A stretch of 64,000 nucleotides of DNA, from contig NZ_JBJDPS010000003.1 in NCBI RefSeq assembly GCF_044901685.1, forward strand, positions 496,001 through 560,000. The letters run 5' to 3'. A program made the translations under genes and the position numbers. The notes beneath the pieces were generated by a model that was given only the letters and a program-made list of their open reading frames with translations, was not told where the DNA came from and ran no database searches. This document shows, piece by piece, positions 24,923 to 32,861 of the stretch (its first letter is position 1; every line of letters begins with the position of its first letter). Source of the DNA: Micromonospora_G sp044901685. Its GTDB lineage: Bacteria; Actinomycetota; Actinomycetes; Mycobacteriales; Micromonosporaceae.

Positions 24923-26554
24923 TCAGGCGGTGGCGAGAAGCTGGTCGACCGGTGCGTACTCGTCGGTGAGCACCATCGCGTCGTCGACGAACTCGTCCAG
25001 GTCCGCCCCGTCGAGCACCAGGACCGGCTCCACACTCTCGCCCAGTCGGTAACGCAGGGTGTCGAGCGGCAGGGGTGTGTCGGCCGCGACGATGAGGAAG
25101 TTGGCGCCCCGGGCACCGCTGATCGCGGCCGGCGGCGCGACCAGCGCGACGTGCTCGAACTCGGCCCGTACGGTGGCCACCTCGGCGCGGATGAACCGCA
25201 GCGGCGGATAGTCGATCACGTTCTGCACGTAGAGGCCGCCGGGGCGGACCACCCGCCTGATGTCGGCCGCCATCTCCCGGGTGGCCAGGTGCCAGGGGAC
25301 CACGAGGTGGCCGAAGGCGTCCCCGACCACCAGGTCGGCGCTGTTGTCGGGCAGGTCGCCGACGAGCATCCGGGCGTCGCCGACCACCGGGCGCAGCCCC
25401 GGGCCGGGCGTGATGCCCAGCTCGCGGCGGCCCAGCTCGACCAGCCCGCCGTCGATCTCGAACACGGTGTTCACCGTGCCGGGCCGGGTGGCGCTCAGGT
25501 ACGTCGGAACGGTGAAGCCGCCGCCGCCGAGGTGCACCGCGTCCAGCCGCTGACCGGCCGGGGCCATCACGTCGGCGACCGCGCCGATCCACTGGGTGTA
25601 GGCGAACTCCAGGTGGGTCGGGTCGGAGAGGTCGACGTACGAGTGCCAGGCCGAGTTGAGCACCAGCAGCCGGCCGTCCGGGTTCTGCGCGTCGGCCTCC
25701 ACCCGGGCGCAGTGGTACGCGGTCTCCACGTCGCACGGATTCGGCACGATCGTGGCGAGTCCCGCCGCGAGCAGCCCGAGGACCGCCACCGCCGCCTTGA
25801 TGCCGGGTCGGCCGGGCACCGAGGTCCGCTCCTGCCGCCACAGGTAGTAACCGAGCCAGAGGCCGGTCAGCCCGAGCAGCAACGCCAGCCCGATCATGAT
25901 GACCGTGCTCGGCAGGGCGGCGACCAGCACGAAGCCGGTGCCGAGGGTGGCGGTGATGCCGCCGAGGGTGCCGATGCTGGACAGTCGCCCGACCACCTGC
26001 CCGGTCCGGCGCAAGTCGCTGAGCTGCAACTTCACCACCAGCGGGGTGACCGCGGCAAGCAGGGCGGCCGGCAGGAAGACCGCCAGCGCGGTGAGCAGCA
26101 GGATGCCGGCGGTGGCCCCGCCGCGCAGCACCTCACCGGCGTACCGGACCACCGGCAGGGTGATCGCGGTGGTGATGCCGGCGAGGACCAGGGCCGGGGC
26201 GAGCAGCGTACGCGGGTCGCGGCGGTCGGCCAGCCAACCGCCGAGCCAGGCACCGTACGCGATGGCGCCGAGCGCCACCCCGATCACCGAGCTGGTCACC
26301 TGGAGGGTGACCCCGAGGTACGGGCCGACCAGGCGCAGGGACACGGTCTCAAGTACGAGCACCGCGCCACTGGCGACGAAGACCAGGGTCGCGGCGAGCC
26401 CGTTGGGCAGTGCGCGCCGTTCCGGCTCGGTAACGGTCGTCCGCGTCACGGGCTCGCGCGTCACGGGCTCGCGCGTCACGGGCTCGCTCGTCGTCAGATC
26501 GCTCGTCACGGGCCCGCTCGTCGTACCCGGGCCGTTCGTGGGTGAAGTGTCCAT
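24923..26554 (-). CDS. Membrane-fused spermidine synthase-like protein
   Basis: A 543-residue fusion. After a disordered N-terminus with pentapeptide repeats (REPVTREPVTR), it has about seven hydrophobic segments (55-280, starting AATLVFVASGAVLVLETVSL) like the MFS/spermidine synthase fusion proteins. The C-terminal half has a spermidine-synthase-type Rossmann fold: DAVHLGGGGFTVPTYL (glycine-rich SAM-like site), VFEIDGG (acidic residue after the second strand) and PVVGDARMLV. The polyamine catalytic D/Y residues are not clearly preserved, so enzymatic synthesis of spermidine is uncertain. The start at 26554 is only 36 bases after the stop of the upstream coiled-coil gene, which may be co-transcribed. 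Confidence 0.8.
   Translation of the reverse strand: MDTSPTNGPGTTSGPVTSDLTTSEPVTREPVTREPVTRTTVTEPERRALPNGLAATLVFVASGAVLVLETVSLRLVGPYLGVTLQVTSSVIGVALGAIAYGAWLGGWLADRRDPRTLLAPALVLAGITTAITLPVVRYAGEVLRGGATAGILLLTALAVFLPAALLAAVTPLVVKLQLSDLRRTGQVVGRLSSIGTLGGITATLGTGFVLVAALPSTVIMIGLALLLGLTGLWLGYYLWRQERTSVPGRPGIKAAVAVLGLLAAGLATIVPNPCDVETAYHCARVEADAQNPDGRLLVLNSAWHSYVDLSDPTHLEFAYTQWIGAVADVMAPAGQRLDAVHLGGGGFTVPTYLSATRPGTVNTVFEIDGGLVELGRRELGITPGPGLRPVVGDARMLVGDLPDNSADLVVGDAFGHLVVPWHLATREMAADIRRVVRPGGLYVQNVIDYPPLRFIRAEVATVRAEFEHVALVAPPAAISGARGANFLIVAADTPLPLDTLRYRLGESVEPVLVLDGADLDEFVDDAMVLTDEYAPVDQLLATA
26444..26518 (-). repeat. 15-base tandem repeats encoding EPVTR units
   Basis: Five successive 15-base units (first three CGTCACGGGCTCGCG/T, the fourth diverged, the fifth with one or two changes) lie within the 5' end of the spermidine-synthase-like gene. 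They encode pentapeptides in the disordered N-terminus. Confidence 0.85.
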
Positions 26555-26590
26555 CGCTGGGATGGTACGCAGACCGAGGCCGCCCGCGCG

Positions 26591-27655
26591 TCAAACCATC
26601 GAGAGATGAACATGGTTCGTGTGGTCGCCGGCCGGACTGCCGCCGCCGTTGTACGACCGCCAACCGGTGCCGGGCATCCAGATCTGGCGATACCAGATCA
26701 CGTAGAGCACACCGAGGGAGCCGGCGTTCTTGACGTAGTACGCGGCAAGATTGTTGCCGTACGTCCGGTCGCCGCCGACGGCGTCGGCGTCCTCGAACCC
26801 GTTGGTCGCCGAGGAGAAGTCACAGGCGCGTCCCTTGGGGTGCTCCCCGCCGCCGCTGGGTCGGTGGCAGGAGACGTGCCGCTTGAAGCCGGCGGCCTGG
26901 GCCTGCTTCATCGCGTGCAGGGTGCGCGGGGTGATGCAACCGCCGGTGGTCGGGTCGTCGACGTTGCACGACTCCTTGGGCCACGATCCGTCCGAGTTCT
27001 TCGGCGCCGGCTTGGCCGAGGCCGAGTTGGCGCTGACAAAGCCCCCGGCGGACTGGCCACCGACCGCGGCGAGCGCCCGTTCGGCGTCCTGCTTGCGCTT
27101 GGCGATCACGGCGAGCTGCTTCTGCTGCTCACGTACCTCGTTGTCGATCGCGGCCTTGGCCCGGGTGGCCTCCTCGCGCGCCTCGGCGAGGGCCCGGAGC
27201 TGCTTGTCGTCACGCTGGGCCATCACCTCCAGGCCGGCGGCGCGGTCCAGGAACGCCTCCGGCGAGGCGCTGTTGAGCAGGGTGGCGACGGCGCTGAGCC
27301 GGCCGTGCCGGTAGGACTGGACGGCCACCTCCGCGACGACGGCGTTCAGCTCGGTCAGCCGGGTCTCGACCTTGGTCAGCTCGGCGGTGAGCTCACCCTG
27401 GCGCTTGACCGAGTTGTCGAGTTTCGCCTTCGCCTCGATGTGTCCCTTCGAGACGGCCTCGAAGGTGTCCCGCAGGGCCTTGCTGCCGCCCTCGTCACCG
27501 GGGCCGCTGGGGGCGAACGCGAGGGCGCCGGGACCGAGGGCGCGGGGGCCGGGAGCCGCCTCGGCCGGGGTCCCGGTGGCGACCACCACGGCGGCGAGCA
27601 GTGCCGCGAGCGTTCCCGACGCGCGGCGCCGGATACTGGCCGTCCTGCGAGGCAC
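26591..27655 (-). CDS. Secreted coiled-coil protein with C-terminal peptidase-like domain
   Basis: A 354-residue exported protein. It has a signal peptide (1-33, ends TPAEAA), a long coiled coil at about 55-195 (KRQGELTAELTKVETRLTEL), and a short linker. The C-terminal domain of about 130 residues has four cysteines, GGEHPKGRACDF and GDHTNHVHLSMV. The HPxGxAxD plus HxxH pattern is that of M15/LAS-type metal sites in cell-wall peptidases, and in actinomycetes this coiled-coil layout resembles RipA-type envelope proteins, though an NlpC/P60 domain is absent. It probably acts on, or binds, peptidoglycan. A GTG at 27655 follows GGAAGGA by nine bases. It is upstream of the spermidine-synthase-like gene on the same strand. 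Confidence 0.8.
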   Translation of the reverse strand: MPRRTASIRRRASGTLAALLAAVVVATGTPAEAAPGPRALGPGALAFAPSGPGDEGGSKALRDTFEAVSKGHIEAKAKLDNSVKRQGELTAELTKVETRLTELNAVVAEVAVQSYRHGRLSAVATLLNSASPEAFLDRAAGLEVMAQRDDKQLRALAEAREEATRAKAAIDNEVREQQKQLAVIAKRKQDAERALAAVGGQSAGGFVSANSASAKPAPKNSDGSWPKESCNVDDPTTGGCITPRTLHAMKQAQAAGFKRHVSCHRPSGGGEHPKGRACDFSSATNGFEDADAVGGDRTYGNNLAAYYVKNAGSLGVLYVIWYRQIWMPGTGWRSYNGGGSPAGDHTNHVHLSMV

Positions 27656-27860
27656 GAAAGCCGTTCCTTCCGTCGGGCCGCCTACCCCCCGTTACTGGTA
27701 GCTCCTCGGCGGCGGCCACCGCCGGCGCCGGATGCGGCGCCTCCGGGCGGGAGACCGGGGGTCACACTACCGGACCAGGCTGGCGCTGTCGGCCCTGCGC
27801 CCCTACCACAGTGGACCGGATCGCGTGAACGAAATGTGACATCACTCTCCGTGTCGCGGG

Positions 27861-28676
27861 TTAACGCGAAGCGTCCCCGACGATGCCGGGCAGGAGGGTG
27901 TCCCGGACCCGGTGCCAGGTGTGTTCGTCGATCGCGACCAGCAGCCCGTCCCGGTCGTCGGCCGGGTGGTAGGGCGTTCCGTCGAGCCGCCGCGCCACCC
28001 CGCCCGCCTCGGTCAGGAGCAGCACCCCGGGGGCGTGGTCCCAGGGCAGGGTGCGCCAGAAGAGCGCGAACTGCTGGTGCCCGGCGAGGATGTCGGCGTA
28101 CTCCCGGCCGGCACAGTGCTGGCCGGGAAGGACCCCGCCGAGCCGGTCGGCACCCGCCTCGACCGAGGCCCGCCAGGCCGGTGGCAGGAACCGCGTCATC
28201 ACCGCGCCGCGCGGGGCGGTCGGCGAGGCGTCGACCGTGGGCCGCACGGCCACCCCGTCCCGGTACGTCCCCCGCCCGGCCTCGGTGGTCAGCAGCACGT
28301 CCGAGATCGGGTCGAGGATCCAACTCGCCCGGATCACCCCGCCGTCGAGCAGTGCCACCATCACCGCGAACGGCTCCCGGCCGGCGGCGAAGTTGCTGGT
28401 GCCGTCGAGCGGGTCGACCAGCCAGACCGGCGCCGTACCGTGCAGGAGGTCGAGCAGCGAGGGATCGTCGGCGACGCCCTCCTCGCCCACCACCACGGAA
28501 CCGGGCAGCAGCGGTGGCAGTTCCTCGGCGAGGATCCGCTCGGCCCGCCGGTCGGCGACGGTGACCAACTCCCCCGGAGCCTTCTCGGTCACGTCGGCCC
28601 GGTTCAGGTGGCCGAAGAGCGGCAGGATGACCTCTGCCGCGGTGTTACGGATCAACGACCCCACTTCGTCGATCAT
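27861..28676 (-). CDS. Inositol monophosphatase-family protein
   Basis: A 271-residue enzyme of the lithium-sensitive phosphatase family (IMPase, FBPase or histidinol-phosphatase types). Metal ligands are visible in VVVGEEGVADD (glutamates), WLVDPLDGTSNF (the DPLDGT motif) and LPWDHAPGVLLL (the WDxxAG-like motif with His). The substrate could be inositol-1-phosphate or a related sugar phosphate. It is the last gene of a four-gene signalling operon: its ATG is four bases after the response-regulator stop. An enzyme at the end of a two-component cluster is unusual and may link the signal to a metabolite or may merely share the promoter. Confidence 0.85.
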   Translation of the reverse strand: MIDEVGSLIRNTAAEVILPLFGHLNRADVTEKAPGELVTVADRRAERILAEELPPLLPGSVVVGEEGVADDPSLLDLLHGTAPVWLVDPLDGTSNFAAGREPFAVMVALLDGGVIRASWILDPISDVLLTTEAGRGTYRDGVAVRPTVDASPTAPRGAVMTRFLPPAWRASVEAGADRLGGVLPGQHCAGREYADILAGHQQFALFWRTLPWDHAPGVLLLTEAGGVARRLDGTPYHPADDRDGLLVAIDEHTWHRVRDTLLPGIVGDASR

Positions 28677-28680
28677 CGCG

Positions 28681-29133
28681 TCACCCCCTCGGCGGGAGCT
28701 TCACCACGCTGACGAAGAACTCGTCGATCTGGCGTACGACCGTGATGAACCGCTCGAAGTCGACCGGCTTGGTCACGTACGCGTTCGCGTGCAACTGGTA
28801 GCTGCGCAGGATGTCCTCGTCCGCCTGGGAGGTGGTCAGCACCACCACCGGGATCCGGCAGAGCTGTTCGTCGTTCTTGATCTCGCGCAGCACCTCCCGC
28901 CCGTCCCGGCGGGGCAGGTTGAGGTCGAGCAGGATCAGGTCCGGCAGCGTGATGTCCGCGTACTGGCCCTCGCGGCGCAGGTAGGCCAGCGCCTCCGCGC
29001 CGTCCGACACGACGGTCAGCCGGTTGCGCAGCTTGTGTTCCTCGAACGCCTCCTGGGTCATGAGTACGTCCCCGGGGTCGTCCTCGACCAGGAGTACCTC
29101 GATCGGACTCTTGCCGTCCGGCGGTGCCGTCAT
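28681..29133 (-). CDS. Single-domain response regulator (Rcp1-like)
   Basis: A 150-residue receiver domain without output domain. The acidic pocket is VEDDPGD, the phospho-acceptor is D70 (LILLDLNLP), a threonine is at LTTSQ, and the switch lysine is K122 (VTKPVDF). The FEEHKLRNRLTVVSDG and YLRREGQYAD stretches match the Rcp1 type that pairs with hybrid or phytochrome-like kinases. It overlaps the upstream histidine kinase gene by four bases, so the kinase is the probable phosphate donor. Phosphotransfer from the kinase to this protein and on to the SpoIIE phosphatase receiver is plausible but unproven. Confidence 0.9.
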   Translation of the reverse strand: MTAPPDGKSPIEVLLVEDDPGDVLMTQEAFEEHKLRNRLTVVSDGAEALAYLRREGQYADITLPDLILLDLNLPRRDGREVLREIKNDEQLCRIPVVVLTTSQADEDILRSYQLHANAYVTKPVDFERFITVVRQIDEFFVSVVKLPPRG

Positions 29134-30905
29134 GCCACGATCTCCTTCGTCCCACCGGTCTGCGGCCCGTCCGGCCCACCGGTCGTTGGGTCGTCCGACC
29201 CGATGGATTCCCTCTCGGCGTCGCGCCCCGTCCCGTCCACCCGCTCCGGCTCACGCCCGTCCGGCCCGGTCGGCTGCTCCGGCACGGCCGGCGTGGCGGC
29301 CAGTGCCGGCGGGTCCGGTTCGATGCCCACCGGCAGGGTGAACCGGATCCTGGTCCCCTCGGTGACGTCGAGATCGACCCAGATCCGTCCGCCGTGGTAC
29401 TCGACGATCTTCTTCACGATCGCCAACCCGATGCCGGTCCCCGGGTACGCGTCCTTCGAGTGCAGCCGCTGGAAGATCACGAAGATCTTGTCGACGAACT
29501 CCGGCTCGATCCCGATGCCGTTGTCCTCGCAGGTGATCTCCCACTCGTCGCCGACCCGGCGGGCCGAGATCCGGATCCGGGGCGGCACCTCCGGCCGGCG
29601 GAACTTCAGCGAGTTGCTGACCAGGTTGACCAGCAGGTTGGTCAGCAACGCCTCCTCGCCCTGCACGGTCGGCAGCTCGGACCAGGTCAGCTCGCCGCTC
29701 GCGTACTCCCGGGCGGCCTCGGTCTGCTGGGCCACCTCGCCCATCACCTGGTTCAGGTCCACCTCGGCAAAACCGGTGGTGAGCCGCCCGATCCGGGAGA
29801 AGGCCAGCAGGTCGTTGATCAGCCGCTGCATCCGCTGGGCGCCGTCGACCGCGAACGCGATGTACTGGTCGGCGCGCTCGTCGAGCTGGCCGGCGTACCG
29901 GCGTTGCAGCAACTGGCAGAAGCTGGCCACCTTGCGCAGCGGCTCCTGGAGGTCGTGCGAGGCGACGTACGCGAACTGCTCCAGGTCGCGGTTGGAGCGG
30001 ACCAGTTCCTCCGCCTGCTTCTGGAGCTGGCTGTTGACCCACTCGATCCGGGTCCGCGCCTCACGTACCTCGGCCAGGTCGGCGGCGATCCGCTGGCGCA
30101 TCGCGTCCACGTCACCGGCGAGCTGGGCCAGCTCCGGCGGGCCGGACCGGATGATCTCGCGCTGGTACTCGCCCCCGGCGACCGCGCGCACCTGCTCGGC
30201 CAGGGTGGTCACCGGCCCGATCACCACCCGGTTCAGCGAGACCACCAGCGCCACCCCGGCGAGGATCACCACGGCCGCGGCGAGGATCAGCAGGAAGACC
30301 AGCGTGTTGCCGGTCTTCCTGGCCTTGCCGGCAACCTCGTTGCGCAGGTCCAGGACCAGGTCCTGCAACCGCTCGGTCGAGCCGCGCAACTCCTCGAACT
30401 GCCGCCGACCCTGGTCGGTGATGAGCGCCTGGCCGGCGCTCGGGCCACCACTGGCGGTGGCGTCGATCATCGGGATGGCCACGTCCGCCCGCCACTGGGC
30501 CGCCTGGTCGCGTACCAGGTGCAGTTGCCGGCGGATCGCCGGCTGGTCGTGCAGGAGCGTGTCCATCCGGGCGATCAGGACGCCCTCCTGCGCCAGCCCG
30601 TCGTTGTACGGCACCAGGTCCGCCCGGTCGCCGCTGACCGCGTAGCCGCGTACGGCGGTCTGCTGGTTCACCAGCGCGGTCGGCAGCGACTCCGCGTCGG
30701 TGCGCAGCGGCCCGGTCTTGGTCAGCAGCGTGTCCAGGTGGCTGCGGTTGTCGTTGGCGACCAGCGCCTCGCCGACCGCGAGCAGCCCGAGCACCGTGCC
30801 GACCACCACGCAGAGCGCGGTGACCCGGCGGCGCAGGCTCCAGCCGAACTGGCGCCGGGCCGTCGAGCCCGGCTCCCGGTCGATTTCCGGCTCACCATTC
30901 ATCAC
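29130..30905 (-). CDS. Membrane sensor histidine kinase with CHASE3-like sensor domain
   Basis: A 591-residue kinase. TM1 (about 28-50), an extracytoplasmic helical sensor at about 51-198 (CHASE3-like, QQTAVRGYAVSGDRADL), TM2 (201-225), HAMP (226-285), a coiled coil, then HisKA with phospho-acceptor H317 (YVASHDLQEPLRKV) and a HATPase domain (NLVSNSLKF for the N box, DNGIGIEPE for G1, GTGIGLAI for G2). The C-terminal 60 residues are low complexity, rich in Pro, Gly and Asp. It lies between a SpoIIE phosphatase-receiver gene and an Rcp1-like receiver gene, overlapping both by four bases. The cue is unknown. Confidence 0.92.
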   Translation of the reverse strand: MMNGEPEIDREPGSTARRQFGWSLRRRVTALCVVVGTVLGLLAVGEALVANDNRSHLDTLLTKTGPLRTDAESLPTALVNQQTAVRGYAVSGDRADLVPYNDGLAQEGVLIARMDTLLHDQPAIRRQLHLVRDQAAQWRADVAIPMIDATASGGPSAGQALITDQGRRQFEELRGSTERLQDLVLDLRNEVAGKARKTGNTLVFLLILAAAVVILAGVALVVSLNRVVIGPVTTLAEQVRAVAGGEYQREIIRSGPPELAQLAGDVDAMRQRIAADLAEVREARTRIEWVNSQLQKQAEELVRSNRDLEQFAYVASHDLQEPLRKVASFCQLLQRRYAGQLDERADQYIAFAVDGAQRMQRLINDLLAFSRIGRLTTGFAEVDLNQVMGEVAQQTEAAREYASGELTWSELPTVQGEEALLTNLLVNLVSNSLKFRRPEVPPRIRISARRVGDEWEITCEDNGIGIEPEFVDKIFVIFQRLHSKDAYPGTGIGLAIVKKIVEYHGGRIWVDLDVTEGTRIRFTLPVGIEPDPPALAATPAVPEQPTGPDGREPERVDGTGRDAERESIGSDDPTTGGPDGPQTGGTKEIVA

Positions 30906-32128
30906 CGACCACCACCCCGGCTCACCAGCAGCATCGCCACGTCGTCGGAGAGTGGCCCGCCGTTGAGTTCCTCGGCCCGGCTGACCAGCCAGCCGGGCAG
31001 TTCCGCCAGCGGTACGCCGCGTGCCCTCGGATCGCTCACCAACCCGCCGAGCCCCGGTACGTCCAGCCGGTCCGGCCCCTCGCCGACCCGCCCCTCGATC
31101 AACCCGTCGGTGTACAGCAGCAGAGACCAGTCCTCGCTGTCGAACGTCAGGTCGAACGCGACCGGGGGCCGGGGGCGCACGCCCAGCAGCAACCCGCCGG
31201 GGACCGGCACCGGAGCGACCCGGCCGCCGGAGAGCAACAGCGGCGGCGGGTGACCGGCGAGCCGGAAGGTGGCCCGGTTGGCGGCCAGGTCGAGCCGTAC
31301 GGTGGCCACCGTCGCGAAGATCTCCCGCAGCCGGCGCTCGCTCATCAGCACCTGCTCCAGGGCGGGCAGCACCTCGTCGTCGGGGACCCGGGCGAGCACC
31401 AGGGCCCGCCAGGCGACCCGCAACTCGACGCCGAGCGCGGCCTCGTCCACGCCGTGCCCGCAGACGTCACCGACGATCAGGTCGACCCGGTCCGGGGTGG
31501 TCTGGACCACGTCGAAAAAGTCGCCGCCGATCAGCGCCGCGTGTCGACCGGGGCGGTAGAAGGTGTGCACCACCACCTGGTCGGTGTCCATCAGCGGCTG
31601 TGGCAGCAGACCCCGTTCCAGCCGGGCCGACTCCGCCTGGCGCAACTCGACCTCGCGGAGCCGGCGGGCGTTCTCGTCGGCCCGCTTGCGCTCGACCGCG
31701 TACCGCAGCGCGCGGGACAGCAGCACCCCGTCGACCTGTCCCTTGACCAGGTAGTCCTGGGCGCCCTCGGCGACCGCGTCGACGCCGAGCCGCTCGTCCT
31801 GCCGGCCGGTGAGTACGCAGACCGCCGCCCCGCTGGACATGGCGAGGACCTGGCGCAGCCCGTCCAGCCCCTCGGCGTCGGGCAGGCCGAGGTCGAGCAG
31901 TACGCAGTCGACCCCGCCGATCTGCTGCCGGGCCTGGTTGAGGCTGGTCGCCACCAGCAGCTCGATCGCCGACTGGGTCTCCGCGAGCAGTTCGCCGACG
32001 AGGAAGGCGTCGCCCTCGTCGTCCTCGACCAGCAGGACCCGCAGCCGCTCACCCACCGGGAGGTTGGGGTGACGGCTGAGCCCGCCGTGCGGGTAGGCCC
32101 GCTGCGGCACGACGGAGGAGCCGGTCAC
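30902..32128 (-). CDS. Response regulator with SpoIIE/PP2C phosphatase output
   Basis: A 408-residue protein: a receiver domain (LLVEDDEGDAF; phospho-acceptor in LLDLGLPDAEGL; switch lysine in DYLVKGQ), a helical linker, then a PPM-type SpoIIE phosphatase domain with GGDFFDVVQ, IVGDVCGHGVDEAAL and SDDVAMLLVS as metal ligands. Such proteins dephosphorylate anti-anti-sigma factors in actinomycete stress pathways (RsbU-like), so its target is probably an STAS protein elsewhere. The GTG at 32128 has GGAG seven bases upstream; the longer open frame (to 32239) lacks a site. Its stop overlaps the kinase gene start by four bases. It leads the four-gene operon. Confidence 0.9.
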   Translation of the reverse strand: MTGSSVVPQRAYPHGGLSRHPNLPVGERLRVLLVEDDEGDAFLVGELLAETQSAIELLVATSLNQARQQIGGVDCVLLDLGLPDAEGLDGLRQVLAMSSGAAVCVLTGRQDERLGVDAVAEGAQDYLVKGQVDGVLLSRALRYAVERKRADENARRLREVELRQAESARLERGLLPQPLMDTDQVVVHTFYRPGRHAALIGGDFFDVVQTTPDRVDLIVGDVCGHGVDEAALGVELRVAWRALVLARVPDDEVLPALEQVLMSERRLREIFATVATVRLDLAANRATFRLAGHPPPLLLSGGRVAPVPVPGGLLLGVRPRPPVAFDLTFDSEDWSLLLYTDGLIEGRVGEGPDRLDVPGLGGLVSDPRARGVPLAELPGWLVSRAEELNGGPLSDDVAMLLVSRGGGR

Positions 32129-32276
32129 GCCGGCACTCCGTGGCGCCGGCCCCCGGCCCGGGATTGGGGCTTCTCGATGCTGATTTCCCGCTCCTTCGCG
32201 ATCAACCTGCTGATCCTGTACCACCCAACGCTGCCACACAACACGGGGAACGCGGCGCCCCGCGCCGGTCGGCCGA

Positions 32277-32636
32277 TCACCCGGAGTATCCGTCCGCCGC
32301 GCCGTCGGCCGAGGCGACGCGTACGGCCCGAGCGGCGATCACCTCGCCGAGCACGCCGTGCAGCCGGCCGCAGTCGAGACAGTGCAGGTTGTCGTCCAAC
32401 CGCCGGCTCCCGCACTGCGCGCAGCGGCCCCGGTCGCCCGGGTCACGGTATCCGGCCAGCGCCCCGGCGAGCGCCCGGACCAGGTGCGGGGTGAGCACGA
32501 AGCGCTCGGTGGCACGGCGGTGCCGGACCTCGACCGAGGCGAGCGGGACAGCCGCCGGATCGGGGTCGTACGGCACCACCCGGTCGACGAACTCCCGCAG
32601 CACGTCGATCGGATCAGGGTCAGGGACCACGGTCAT
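32277..32636 (-). CDS. Small zinc-ribbon protein
   Basis: A 119-residue protein of unknown role. The N-terminal half is helical with basic patches (RHRRATERFVLTPHLVRALAG). The C-terminal part has CAQCGSRR and CLDCGRLHG, two CxxC pairs 15 residues apart that should bind one zinc. No ribosome site precedes the ATG at 32636, so the transcript may be leaderless. It faces away from the M28 peptidase gene and lies about 150 bases upstream of the phosphatase gene on the same strand. Confidence 0.6.
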   Translation of the reverse strand: MTVVPDPDPIDVLREFVDRVVPYDPDPAAVPLASVEVRHRRATERFVLTPHLVRALAGALAGYRDPGDRGRCAQCGSRRLDDNLHCLDCGRLHGVLGEVIAARAVRVASADGAADGYSG

Positions 32637-32861
32637 GCACCCACGCTATGCGACAACGGGGCCCGGCTGGCAGTCACCCACCGAGCCTCGGCAACGGGCA
32701 GGATAGGGCCACCGTACGCACCGGTAACCCAACTCACACCCGACCCGATCCCCTTCCTTCCCCGTACCCGGCGCCGGGCCCTCCGGATCCGGGCAACAAG
32801 CCGCAACAACCAGGAACCACCCCATTGACGCCAGGAAGACCCCATTCCCCCAGGAGAAACC

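Noticed and set aside
27656..27860. c-di-AMP (ydaO) riboswitch in front of the coiled-coil cell-wall gene
   Set aside because: Expected in front of RipA-like genes, but the conserved core bases could not be found; only a few short GC hairpins are present.
29124..31253. 709-codon plus-strand frame opposite the histidine kinase genes
   Set aside because: Antisense of well-supported kinase and phosphatase genes; no domain.
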